Shown here: positions 6,678 to 13,660 of the stretch, in pieces | Position numbering within the stretch: position 1 is the first letter of the stretch | Layout: every line of letters starts with the position of its first letter | Origin: Armatimonadetes bacterium UBA5419 | Lineage (GTDB): Bacteria > Armatimonadota > UBA10988 | NCBI GenBank assembly: GCA_002409445.1 | Contig: DHNJ01000036.1 | Coordinates: 5,884 to 27,230 of the forward strand | Length of the DNA: 21,347 nucleotides | Direction of reading: 5' to 3' | Position numbers and translations under genes: made by a program | The notes under the pieces: generated by a model | What the model was told of the DNA's origin: nothing | What the model saw: the letters and a program-made list of their open reading frames with translations, nothing else | Databases searched by the model: none

Positions 6678-8683
6678 CGCACCTCGACCAGCGCGTGGCC
6701 ATCGAGCCGTGGCAGGACGAACTCGACGTACGTCCCGTCGTGGCTGAACTCCAGGCTCTCGCCGTCCGGCACCACCTGCACGCTGCTCGGCGCCTCCTCG
6801 GCGCGTAGCCGCACACGCAGGTCGAACAGCGGGATCACGTCCTCGATCACATCGAAGCCGGCGGCGCGCCGTTCGGGGATGTAGTGCAGCAGATGCAGCA
6901 CCCGCCGGCCCTGCCGCGGCTGTTCGGTGAGCGAGACGAGCAGGCTGGACGGGCCCTCGACCTGCACCAGCGGCGCGGGCAGGATGCCGGCCAACGCGTT
7001 GGCGACGGCCTGCTTGACCCACGGCGCGGCGCTCGACTGGTACTCGCTGAAGACGGGGTGGGCGAAGTAGACGCAGGCCCCGTTGCGGACCACCGCCGCG
7101 CCGCCGTCGCGCCCGCTGTTGGGGGTGTGGCGGTGGCTGCAGAAGGCGCGCCAGGTGCGGTTGTGATACGGCACCTGCCGGCTGGCGAGCACCTGCGCGC
7201 CGGCCTGCGGCTCGATCGCCAGGCCGCGGCGGTACATGACGTAGGCCGGCGCGGGCAGGCCGTCGTCGAGCAGCGGCCCCGGCACGAGGAAGTCGGGGTA
7301 GAGCGGCGCCTCGCCCTGGCTGGCGACACCCAGTGCGGGCAGGTTCAACTCCATGCCGCCGGGCGCCAGCGCCGAGGCGTAGCTAGCCATGATCGCGCCA
7401 CCCGCCTCGAGGTACGCCTCCAACTTGGCGCGCAGGTCGTCGTCGACGGGAATGATGTCGGGCAGGATGACCAGGCGGTAGCCGCTCAAGTCGCTCTGCT
7501 CGTCAACGATGTCGAACTGCACCTGCAGCTCGGTGAGCATCCGCGTCGCGCCCATCATCGCCGGCTGGTTCCGCTCGTCGCCACTGGCCAGCGCCGACTG
7601 GCGGCCGATGAATGCCTCGGGGGTGAAGACAGCGACCTCGCTGACGGTCTCCGCGCCGACGCACCACGGCTCCTTCGCCTCGATCTGGGCGAACACGTCG
7701 CCGATCAGCTCGTAGGTGTACGGGTCGAGCGCGCCGGCGGGCGGCAACTGGTCGCCGACCGAGACCTGCGCGCCGAGGGCCAGGGCGCTGAAGCACTCGT
7801 ACTCGAGCGCGGCGGGGCTCTTGTAGCTGGAGAAGTCGCCCCACGAGGTGTGGAACTTGCCGGTCATCGCCAAGCAGGGGTTGCCCAGCCGGCGCGCGTA
7901 GCGCATGGTCTGCGGGAAGTGCAGATAGCCCCAGCCGCCCGAGGGCAGCGACTCGATCTCGTAGTGCGTGTAGGCGTCGATCGTCGGCCGGTGGCGCGGG
8001 CCGACGTGGCCGGAGTTGTAGAAGACGGTGCAGTCGGGCGCGATCGAGTGCACGAACTCGGTCATCTCGTGCTCCCACTCGTCGAGCACGCGGCTGGCGA
8101 ACGCCTGGCGCGCGGTGGCGTCGGTGGGGTCGATGCCGTGCTGGTCCATCGCCTTCAGCCAGTGTGGCGCGCAACTGGGCCGGACCTGGCAGATATCGAA
8201 GAACAGCCCGTCGGTCGGCAACGCGGTCAGGATCTCCTCGACATGCTCCCGCAGCCAGGCGCGGTAGCCGGGGTGGTAGATGTCCAGGTTGCGGTAGAAC
8301 CCCGGCTCGAACGGCGGTGTCCCCGACTGCCGGCCGTCCGGCTCAATCGCCAACCACTCCGGGCGCTCGTCCGCCGTGTAGTCGTCCCACTGCACCGTCG
8401 TGTAGATCGGCACGCGGATACCCCGCTCATGGCAGGCGTGGATCTGCTCGAGTAGCAAGCTGGCGTTGGTCAGCCCAGGGTGCAGGCGCTCGGGGTTGCG
8501 GCGGCTGTTGTAGTAGATGAACCCATGGTGGCAGCGCGCGAAGCACGTGATCGAGTCGACATGCGCCTGCACCAACGTCTCGGCAAACGCCCCCGGCTCG
8601 AACTCGGACCCAACCCCACGGATCGCCGGCCCGGTGTGGAAGTCCAGATGAACCTGACGAAAGCGCAACTGCAACTCTGACAT
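6674..8683 (-). CDS. Putative cytosolic glycosidase: GHL6-like barrel plus beta-galactosidase trimerisation-type domain
   Basis: This 669-residue protein appears to combine a hypothetical glycosyl hydrolase 6 (GHL6, Pfam) TIM barrel with a GH42M/glutamine-amidotransferase-like trimerisation domain. The barrel (about 1-330) begins LRFRQVHLDFHTGP and continues TCFARCHHGFIYY and VPIYTTVQWDDY; DGLFFDICQVRP (Asp163) resembles the nucleophile strand of GH29-type fucosidases. The trimerisation-like domain (about 385-520) contains LSGYRLVILPDIIPVDDDL and LEAGGAIMASYAS, and a beta domain ends the protein. The start is ATG 8683 with GGAGG six bases upstream; a longer reading to 8800 would cross the promoter. 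There is no signal peptide, so it probably acts on imported oligosaccharides. Alpha-L-fucosidase-like activity is a guess. The stop overlaps the YbjN-gene stop as CTAG. Confidence 0.78.
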   Translation of the reverse strand: MSELQLRFRQVHLDFHTGPAIRGVGSEFEPGAFAETLVQAHVDSITCFARCHHGFIYYNSRRNPERLHPGLTNASLLLEQIHACHERGIRVPIYTTVQWDDYTADERPEWLAIEPDGRQSGTPPFEPGFYRNLDIYHPGYRAWLREHVEEILTALPTDGLFFDICQVRPSCAPHWLKAMDQHGIDPTDATARQAFASRVLDEWEHEMTEFVHSIAPDCTVFYNSGHVGPRHRPTIDAYTHYEIESLPSGGWGYLHFPQTMRYARRLGNPCLAMTGKFHTSWGDFSSYKSPAALEYECFSALALGAQVSVGDQLPPAGALDPYTYELIGDVFAQIEAKEPWCVGAETVSEVAVFTPEAFIGRQSALASGDERNQPAMMGATRMLTELQVQFDIVDEQSDLSGYRLVILPDIIPVDDDLRAKLEAYLEAGGAIMASYASALAPGGMELNLPALGVASQGEAPLYPDFLVPGPLLDDGLPAPAYVMYRRGLAIEPQAGAQVLASRQVPYHNRTWRAFCSHRHTPNSGRDGGAAVVRNGACVYFAHPVFSEYQSSAAPWVKQAVANALAGILPAPLVQVEGPSSLLVSLTEQPRQGRRVLHLLHYIPERRAAGFDVIEDVIPLFDLRVRLRAEEAPSSVQVVPDGESLEFSHDGTYVEFVLPRLDGHALVEVR

Positions 8684-8710
8684 GAGCACCCTCCAGCCGA
8701 AGCTACGCGG

Positions 8711-8739
8711 ATTGTGCCCGCGGGCGGGGTGGGGGTCAA
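8711..8739 (-). promoter_or_regulatory. Promoter of the GHL6-like glycosidase gene
   Basis: On the minus strand TTGACC (8739-8734) is followed after 17 bases by CACAAT (8716-8711). Both hexamers match the sigma-70-type consensus at four or five of six positions. The start would be near 8704, giving a leader of about 20 nt with GGAGG before ATG 8683. It is arranged back to back with the rpmB promoter. Confidence 0.6.
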
Positions 8740-8772
8740 GGGTGGGGGCGATGCCTCCGGCGAACACTCCGC

Positions 8773-8801
8773 TTGCCCCTAAGCGCACCCGGTGGTACAA
8801 T
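8773..8801 (+). promoter_or_regulatory. Promoter of rpmB (extended -10)
   Basis: TTGCCC (8773-8778), a 17-base spacer and TACAAT (8796-8801) form a housekeeping-type promoter. TGG directly before the -10 makes it an extended -10 (GTGGTACAAT). The start would be near 8808 and the leader about 22 nt, with GAGGAG close to the rpmB start. A leader this short leaves no room for a riboswitch or a long autoregulatory structure. Confidence 0.7.
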
Positions 8802-8829
8802 TCGCGACTGCGATTGAGAGGAGTGCGTC

Positions 8830-9021
8830 ATGGCCCAGCGGTGTGAGATTTGTGGGAAGGGGCCCGGGTTTGGTCACCGGGTTAGCCACTCCGATCGCAA
8901 GACGAAGCGCCGGTTCATGCCGAACCTGCAGAGCATCCGCATTGTGGTCAAGGGTGAGACCGTGCGGGCCAAGGTCTGCACGTCGTGCATCAAGACCAAC
9001 AAGGTCCGCCGGCCTGCCTAA
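8830..9021 (+). CDS. rpmB: 50S ribosomal protein L28, zinc-binding form
   Basis: This 63-residue protein is the large-subunit ribosomal protein L28. CEICGKGPGFGHRVSHS opens the protein and CTSCIKTNKV closes it. Cys5, Cys8, Cys50 and Cys53 form the two CXXC pairs of the zinc-containing (C+) version; paralogues without cysteines replace this form in some bacteria under zinc starvation. The central RRFMPNLQSIRI is a strong L28 signature. GAGGAG seven bases before ATG 8830 fixes the start, and a good promoter lies directly upstream. The gene is not next to other ribosomal genes. It is followed 28 bases later by an unrecognised gene on the same strand. Confidence 0.97.
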   Translation: MAQRCEICGKGPGFGHRVSHSDRKTKRRFMPNLQSIRIVVKGETVRAKVCTSCIKTNKVRRPA

Positions 9022-9049
9022 CCCCGGCGACCCGCGCGCCGTCCCCGCC

Positions 9050-9571
9050 GTGGCCCATGCCGCGGCCGAATCCTGGTTCGAGGCTGCGGTCAATCTGCTG
9101 CCCGAGTCCGAATCCCTCCTGCCCCGTCCCGACCTGCTAGCGTCGGACTACGTCCGCGTGCTGCCTGAGGTGCAGGCGCTCTTTCGCCTCTGGGCCAGCG
9201 TCGCCCCCAGCCGCGCGCTTGGCGCCGCCGCGGGCGTGGCCAACCCCGCCTTGCGCCTCCTGGCCCGCCTCTCCGCGCTACAGACCGCGCCGTGGCCGTC
9301 GGTTCTCATCGTGCCCGCGAGGGACCTGGCCGTCGCTGACTGGGATGCGCACGCGCACGAGGTCGGCCTGGACGAAGCCCAGCGCGCCGACTTGGAGGCA
9401 CTGCTCGCGTCGCCCGCGACCGCCGGCGACCCGTGGCCGCCGCCGGAGCTGCTGCTCGATCGGCCCGAGGCGGAGGTGCGGGTGCTCGCGACGATGGCGC
9501 CATTCCTCTCCGAGCGCCTGCGCGCCTGCCTGACGCTAGCTTGTCGCGAACTCGATCAGCCGGCCAGGTAG
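9050..9571 (+). CDS. Unrecognised protein, possibly AhpD/carboxymuconolactone decarboxylase-like
   Basis: This is a mostly helical 173-residue protein that I do not firmly recognise. Strongly G/C-biased third codon positions over the whole frame argue that it is real. The segment DWDAHAHEVGLDEAQRADLE (about 97-116) resembles the active-site region of AhpD-fold proteins (W-x-x-H followed by a Gly-Leu turn), but the CXXC pair of AhpD is absent, so any such activity is doubtful. The start is uncertain: GTG 9050 is the first reasonable codon after the rpmB stop, has no ribosome binding site, and might depend on read-on translation from rpmB 28 bases upstream. The 3' end overlaps the convergent HD-domain gene by 16 bases (9556-9571). 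Confidence 0.6.
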   Translation: MAHAAAESWFEAAVNLLPESESLLPRPDLLASDYVRVLPEVQALFRLWASVAPSRALGAAAGVANPALRLLARLSALQTAPWPSVLIVPARDLAVADWDAHAHEVGLDEAQRADLEALLASPATAGDPWPPPELLLDRPEAEVRVLATMAPFLSERLRACLTLACRELDQPAR

Positions 9572-10140
9572 CCGCGCCGCTCGGCCTCGCGCAGCGCGGC
9601 CTGGGCGACTTCCCACAGTGTGGCCGAAGCCTCGGCGATGGGGCGGTTGACGGCCAGCGCCTGCTCCAGGGTGACGCCATGGTCGAGCCAGGCGAGGCCG
9701 CCGCTGGCCAGGTTCAGCAGGATCGGGTTGAGCCGGTCGAGGGCCTTGGCGTAGCGTGATTCGGGGCTGGCGAAGGACTCGAAGTCGTCCCACAGCGCGC
9801 GGAACTCGGCCGCCTGGTCGGGCGGGAGTAGGCCGAACAGGCGCTCCGCGGCGGCGGCCTCCGACGCGGCCTGGGCATCGCGCGCCGCGGTGTCGTAGAC
9901 GAACGTGTCGCCCGCCTCGATTTCGACCAGGTCGTGGACCAGGACCATGCGCACGACCCGCTCCAGATCGACCGGCTCGTCGGCGTGTTCGGCCAGGGTC
10001 AGCGCCATCAGGGCCAGGTGCCAGCTATGCTCGGCTGAGTTTTCGTGCCGCTCGCCGGCCAGCGCGCGGGTCTGGCGCAGGACGCCCTTGAGCCGGTCGA
10101 TCTCGGCGAGGAAGGTGAGCTGGGCGGTCAGCCGGTCCAT
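9556..10140 (-). CDS. HD-domain phosphohydrolase (HDDC2/YfbR-type 5'-nucleotidase family)
   Basis: This 194-residue metal-dependent phosphohydrolase is probably a 5'-deoxynucleotidase acting on (d)NMPs in nucleotide turnover. The HD-fold ligands are visible: RHENSAEHSWHLALMA (His32, His38), VLVHDLVEIEAGDTF (His69-Asp70, then Glu73 and Asp78) and ALDRLNPILLN (Asp135). Length and motif order fit the HDDC2/YfbR families. The start is ATG 10140-10138, overlapping the TGA of the upstream dehydrogenase by one base (TGATG), so it is the second gene of a two-gene operon. The same frame stays open upstream to 10461, but that stretch is a shadow of the SDR gene. Substrate is inferred from family. Confidence 0.85.
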   Translation of the reverse strand: MDRLTAQLTFLAEIDRLKGVLRQTRALAGERHENSAEHSWHLALMALTLAEHADEPVDLERVVRMVLVHDLVEIEAGDTFVYDTAARDAQAASEAAAAERLFGLLPPDQAAEFRALWDDFESFASPESRYAKALDRLNPILLNLASGGLAWLDHGVTLEQALAVNRPIAEASATLWEVAQAALREAERRGYLAG

Positions 10141-10895
10141 CAGGCGCCCAGCTGGGTGATGCGGCCCCCGGTCACCGGCAGATACGCGCCGGTCACGTAG
10201 CTGGCCAGGTCGCTGAGGAAGAAGGCGACGCCCTTGCCGATCTCGTCGCCGCTGCCGTGGTGGCGCAGGGGGAGGGCGGCGCCGTAGGCCTTGGAGCCCT
10301 CGGACTCGGGGTCGACCTTCTCGTCCTGCATCCAGCCCGGCGCGACCATGTTGACGGTGATGCCGTCGGGCCCGAGCTCGCCGGCCAGCGAGCGCGAGAT
10401 GCCGACCATCGCGCCCTTGCCCGCGAGGTAGGTGGCCCAGCCCGGGGGCGCGAGGTTCCACAGTTCGGTCACGATATTGACGATGCGCCCGCCGCCAGCG
10501 GCCTTGAGGTGCGGGTGGGCGGCGCGGACGGTGTTGTAGATCTGGCGCACGCCGAAGTCGAGCATGTCCTCGAAATCCTGCCAGTCGGCACCGAGCAGTG
10601 AGCCGTTCTGGTTGCCGGCGATCGCGTTGTTGACGACGGCGTCGAGCCGGCCGAAGTGGGCGACGACAGCCTCGACCATCGCCTCGACCGCGGCCTGGTT
10701 GCGGACATCGGCGGCGAACGCGGCGGCCTCGCCGCCGGCGGCCTCGATCTCGGCGACGACGCGCGCGGCGGCGTCGGCGCTATGGCCGTAGACCACGGCG
10801 ACGCGCGCCCCGTGGCTGGCGAGGACGCGGCAGATGCAGGCCCCGAGCCCGCGACCACCGCCGGTGACGATCGCAACTTTCCCGTCGAGCAACAT
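10140..10895 (-). CDS. Short-chain dehydrogenase/reductase (SDR), FabG-like
   Basis: This 251-residue NAD(P)-dependent classical SDR is a probable 3-oxoacyl- or sugar/alcohol dehydrogenase of unknown substrate. The cofactor-binding TGGGRGLG is at 11-18, the NNA motif at 89-91 and the catalytic pair Tyr156-x-x-x-Lys160 in YLAGK. The residue thirteen places before the Tyr, normally the catalytic Ser, is Thr143 (NIVTELWN). VAPGWM at 185-190 is the usual post-substrate loop. The start is ATG 10895 with GGGAG six bases upstream. The coupled downstream partner is an HD-domain nucleotidase, which gives no clue to the substrate. YG at 36-37 rather than an acidic residue after strand 2 suggests NADPH preference (inference). 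Confidence 0.9.
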   Translation of the reverse strand: MLLDGKVAIVTGGGRGLGACICRVLASHGARVAVVYGHSADAAARVVAEIEAAGGEAAAFAADVRNQAAVEAMVEAVVAHFGRLDAVVNNAIAGNQNGSLLGADWQDFEDMLDFGVRQIYNTVRAAHPHLKAAGGGRIVNIVTELWNLAPPGWATYLAGKGAMVGISRSLAGELGPDGITVNMVAPGWMQDEKVDPESEGSKAYGAALPLRHHGSGDEIGKGVAFFLSDLASYVTGAYLPVTGGRITQLGA

Positions 10896-10945
10896 GGCGC
10901 ACTCCCGACGCTGGATTTCGCGCGCCCGGCCGCCGCTCCTCCCCC

Positions 10946-10974
10946 TTGCCACACTGGGCGGGCGCGACTAGTGT
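10946..10974 (+). promoter_or_regulatory. Possible promoter of the VOC-family gene
   Basis: TTGCCA (10946-10951), a 17-base spacer and TAGTGT (10969-10974) lie in the 96-base gap between the divergent SDR and VOC genes. The -35 is good and the -10 weak. The start would be near 10981, inside or next to the ribosome binding site GGGAG, so the position is uncertain. Confidence 0.35.
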
Positions 10975-10991
10975 TGGCGCGGGAGCGAACC

Positions 10992-11402
10992 ATGAACACG
11001 CGTGTACCCGGTGTCGGCATCCACCACATCGCGTTGCGGACCAACGACTACGAGCGGACGGTCGAGTTCTACCAGGAGATCCTTGGCTGCACGCTTAAGC
11101 TGGCCTGGGAGGCGGCCGACGGGCGCAAGCTGTGCCTGCTGGACCTGGGCGCGGGCGGCCCGTGCATCGAGGTCATCGGCCACGGACCGGACGAGCCGGC
11201 GGCCACGCCGGGCCAGTTCCATCCGTGGATGCACCTGACCCTGACCACCGACGACCCGGACCGCGTCTGGCGCGCGGCGGTCGAGGCGGGGTACCCCAGC
11301 GTGATGGAGCCGAAGGACGTGATGCTGGGCGACCAGCCGGCGCGCATCGCCTTCTTCAGCGGGCCCAGTGGCGAGGTCCTCGAAGTCTTCCGCGAGGGCT
11401 AG
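10992..11402 (+). CDS. VOC (glyoxalase/bleomycin-resistance/dioxygenase-fold) metalloprotein
   Basis: This 136-residue single-domain protein has two beta-alpha-beta-beta-beta modules. Candidate metal ligands in the usual four places are His12 (GIHHIALRTNDYERTVEFYQ), Glu60 (PCIEVIGH), His81 (WMHLTLTTDDPD) and Glu131 (GEVLEVFREG), which points to a lactoylglutathione lyase-like or methylmalonyl-CoA-epimerase-like enzyme. The substrate is not determinable; a single-gene glyoxalase I function is possible because all four ligands are kept. GGGAG six bases upstream fixes ATG 10992. It is transcribed divergently from the SDR gene, and its stop overlaps the aspartate kinase stop as CTAG. Confidence 0.88.
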   Translation: MNTRVPGVGIHHIALRTNDYERTVEFYQEILGCTLKLAWEAADGRKLCLLDLGAGGPCIEVIGHGPDEPAATPGQFHPWMHLTLTTDDPDRVWRAAVEAGYPSVMEPKDVMLGDQPARIAFFSGPSGEVLEVFREG

Positions 11403-12715
11403 GCGACGTCGACGACAAAGGCCTCGTACAGGGCGCGGACGGCGCGTTCGAAGTCCTCGCAGGCGACCCCGACGATGATGTTCAACTCGGCCACGCCCTG
11501 CGAGATCATCCGCACGTTGACGCCCGCCTCGCCCAGCGCGGCGAAGCAGCGGCCCGAAATGCCGACCTGGAAGGCCATGCCCAGCCCGACGGTGGTGATC
11601 AGCGCCAGGTCGGTGTAGACCTGCAGCGAGTCGGGCTGCACCGTGCGGCGGATCTCGTCGACGACGCGGTCGAGGTTGTCGCCGAGCTCCTCGTTGGTCA
11701 CGATGACCGACATCGTGTCGATACCCGAGGGCATGTGCTCGAAGTTGATGCCGGCGGCCTCCAGCGCGTTGAGCACGCGGCGGCCGACGCCCAGTTCCTT
11801 GTTCATCATCGCCTTGGCGATGTGGATGGCGGTGAAGTTCTGGCGGCCGGCAACGCCGACGACCGGCGTGGCCTCAAGGTCGCGGTGAGGGACGATCAGC
11901 GTGCCGGGGTCGTCGGGGGCGTTGGTGTTGCGGATGTGGATGGGGATGCCGGCCTCACGGACGGGGAAGATGGCCTCGTCGTGGAGCACGGAGGCGCCCA
12001 TGTAGGCCAGCTCGCGCAGTTCGGCGTAGGTTACCTCGCGCATGGCGCGGGCCTGGGGGACAATGCGCGGGTCGGCCATCATGAAGCCCGAGACGTCGGT
12101 CCAGTTCTCATAGAGGCTGGCGTCGAGCGCCTTGGCGACGACCGAGCCAGTGATGTCGGAGCCGCCGCGACTGAAGACCTTGACCTGGCCGTTGGGGCCA
12201 CTGCCATAGTACCCCGGTAGGACGAACAGCCCGTCGCCGTCAAGCGCAGCGGCGAGGCGGGCGTAGGACTCGGGGGTGGGGCGGCCCTGGCGGTCGATGC
12301 CTAGCAGACCCTCGGTCTCAACATACTCAGCGCCCAGGGCCGAGGCGACGAGCTGGGCGGCGATGTGCTCGCCGCGGCTGGCGACCCAGTCGGCGGTTTC
12401 GCCGCGGGCCAGGCCGGCGGCCAACGCGGCCAGCGGCTCATCGACGGCGTCGGCCACGCACAAGTCGGCGGACATCTCGCGGAAGCGCTCGTCAATGAGG
12501 CTCAGCGCTTCGTGGTAGCTGACCTCCGCGCTGGCCAACTGGTGGCAACGGAACAGCAGGTCGGTGATTTTGCGGTCGGCGCTGTCGCGCTTGCCCGGGG
12601 CGGAGACAACGACGACGCGGCGCGCGGGGTCGGCGGCGATGATCTCCATCACCCGCCGGATCTGCCCGGCGCTGGCTACCGAAGACCCTCCGAACTTTGC
12701 CACCACGCGTTCCAT
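11399..12715 (-). CDS. lysC: Aspartate kinase, monofunctional, with tandem ACT domains
   Basis: This 438-residue enzyme phosphorylates L-aspartate with ATP, the first step to lysine, methionine, threonine and diaminopimelate. The kinase domain (1-285) shows VAKFGGSSVAS at the N-terminus, VVVVSAPGK, DWVASRGEH and FSRGGSDITGS (181-191). Two ACT regulatory domains follow, about 300-360 (INFEHMPSGIDTMSVIV) and 370-438 (VRMISQGVAELNIIVGVA). The single-polypeptide layout with an AK-III/YclM-type C-terminus implies allosteric feedback by an amino acid, probably lysine or threonine. ATG 12715 has GAGGAG seven bases upstream. No other pathway gene is adjacent. The predicted leader is only about 36 nt, too short for a lysine riboswitch, so control is more likely allosteric. 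The gene converges with the VOC gene through a CTAG stop overlap. Confidence 0.96.
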   Translation of the reverse strand: MERVVAKFGGSSVASAGQIRRVMEIIAADPARRVVVVSAPGKRDSADRKITDLLFRCHQLASAEVSYHEALSLIDERFREMSADLCVADAVDEPLAALAAGLARGETADWVASRGEHIAAQLVASALGAEYVETEGLLGIDRQGRPTPESYARLAAALDGDGLFVLPGYYGSGPNGQVKVFSRGGSDITGSVVAKALDASLYENWTDVSGFMMADPRIVPQARAMREVTYAELRELAYMGASVLHDEAIFPVREAGIPIHIRNTNAPDDPGTLIVPHRDLEATPVVGVAGRQNFTAIHIAKAMMNKELGVGRRVLNALEAAGINFEHMPSGIDTMSVIVTNEELGDNLDRVVDEIRRTVQPDSLQVYTDLALITTVGLGMAFQVGISGRCFAALGEAGVNVRMISQGVAELNIIVGVACEDFERAVRALYEAFVVDVA

Positions 12716-12758
12716 TTTGCGGCTCCTCGTCGTCTATACTCGTGAACAGACCGCGAAA

Positions 12759-12786
12759 AGGGTAGCACGGCAGACCCCGTGGTCAA
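12759..12786 (-). promoter_or_regulatory. Promoter of lysC (extended -10)
   Basis: On the minus strand TTGACC (12786-12781), a 16-base spacer and TACCCT (12764-12759) with TGC just before the -10 (GTGCTACCCT) form a promoter nearly identical in layout to that of guaA. The start would be near 12752. A plus-strand TATACT at 12735-12740, without a good -35, could be part of the divergent CAP gene's promoter. Confidence 0.6.
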
Positions 12787-12805
12787 CGCTGCGAGGAGCG
12801 ATAGG

Positions 12806-13660
12806 ATGTCGATCTTGGTGCTGGTCAGCTTGGGCCTCGGCATGGTTCTCCAGCCCGCCGCCGAGGCACCCCGATATGAACTTAAGGCCCCGTGGCAGGC
12901 CGCCGATTTCACCGGCGACGAGGAACTGGAGAAGATCCTCTTCGACTTTGTGAACACCGAGCGGACGAAGCGCGGCGCGAAGCCGCTCGTGCTCGTCGAG
13001 TCGCTGCGCACGGCTGCGCGCCAGCACAGCGCGGAGATGCTCGACCTGGGCTACTTTAGCCACGAGTCGCCGATGGAGCAGTGGAAGACCCACTCGCAGC
13101 GGGCGTACCGCGCGGGGTACCTGGAGCCGTCGATCGGCGAGAACATCGTCCACTACGTCGCCAACTACGAGTTGGACCGCGAACGGGTCGCCTACGAGCT
13201 GATGTATGGCAAGTACGGCTGGATGAACTCGCCCGGCCACTTGGCTAACCTGCTTAGCCCCGACTGGACCGAGACGGGTATGGGCGTGACCTTCGCTGGG
13301 ACGCGCGCCTATGCGACGCAGATGTTCGGTAACCGCTACTGGGACGTTGAGGACGCGTGGCTGGAGGACCACGGGCTGACCTGGCGGTTGACGGCCACGG
13401 CGAAGCTGCTGCGCGAGGTGACCGGGGTGAGCCCGGCGCTGGACCTCGACCTGCAGCGGCCGCTGCACCCGGAGGTGGGCCAGACGATCGACCTGAGCGT
13501 GACCATTCCGGTCGACCGGCGGCGGCACACCGTAGGCCTGCACCCGGCGAACGGGCCAGACCGGTTCCTGCTGATTTACCTCTACTACCTGGATACGACC
13601 AAGCCGGCCGAGAAGGGCTGGATCGGGCCGTTCGACCCGCGTGCCGAGCCGCAGCGTTAG
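12806..13660 (+). CDS. Secreted CAP-domain (SCP/YkwD-like) protein
   Basis: This 284-residue exported protein has an N-terminal signal sequence (about 1-21, SILVLVSLGLGMVLQP). The CAP domain at about 41-176 carries the family marks: LFDFVNTERTKRGAKPLV, ARQHSAEM (His74), YFSHESP, IGENIV and GWMNSPGHLANLL. These supply the conserved His/Glu cavity residues. The C-terminal hundred residues (181-284) look beta-rich with an Ig-like feel and are not recognised. Bacterial CAP proteins are secreted and have been linked to the cell surface and sporulation; no precise reaction is established. GAGGAG seven bases before ATG 12806 supports this start over an in-frame upstream GTG at 12779. The stop overlaps the convergent aldo/keto reductase stop (TTAG). 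Confidence 0.88.
   Translation: MSILVLVSLGLGMVLQPAAEAPRYELKAPWQAADFTGDEELEKILFDFVNTERTKRGAKPLVLVESLRTAARQHSAEMLDLGYFSHESPMEQWKTHSQRAYRAGYLEPSIGENIVHYVANYELDRERVAYELMYGKYGWMNSPGHLANLLSPDWTETGMGVTFAGTRAYATQMFGNRYWDVEDAWLEDHGLTWRLTATAKLLREVTGVSPALDLDLQRPLHPEVGQTIDLSVTIPVDRRRHTVGLHPANGPDRFLLIYLYYLDTTKPAEKGWIGPFDPRAEPQR

Noticed and set aside
6884..8455. Plus-strand open frame of 523 codons.
   Set aside because: It is the shadow of the GHL6-like gene, with no recognisable motif.
8684..8800. N-terminal extension of the GHL6-like protein to 8800.
   Set aside because: It would cross a good promoter, and ATG 8683 has an ideal ribosome binding site.
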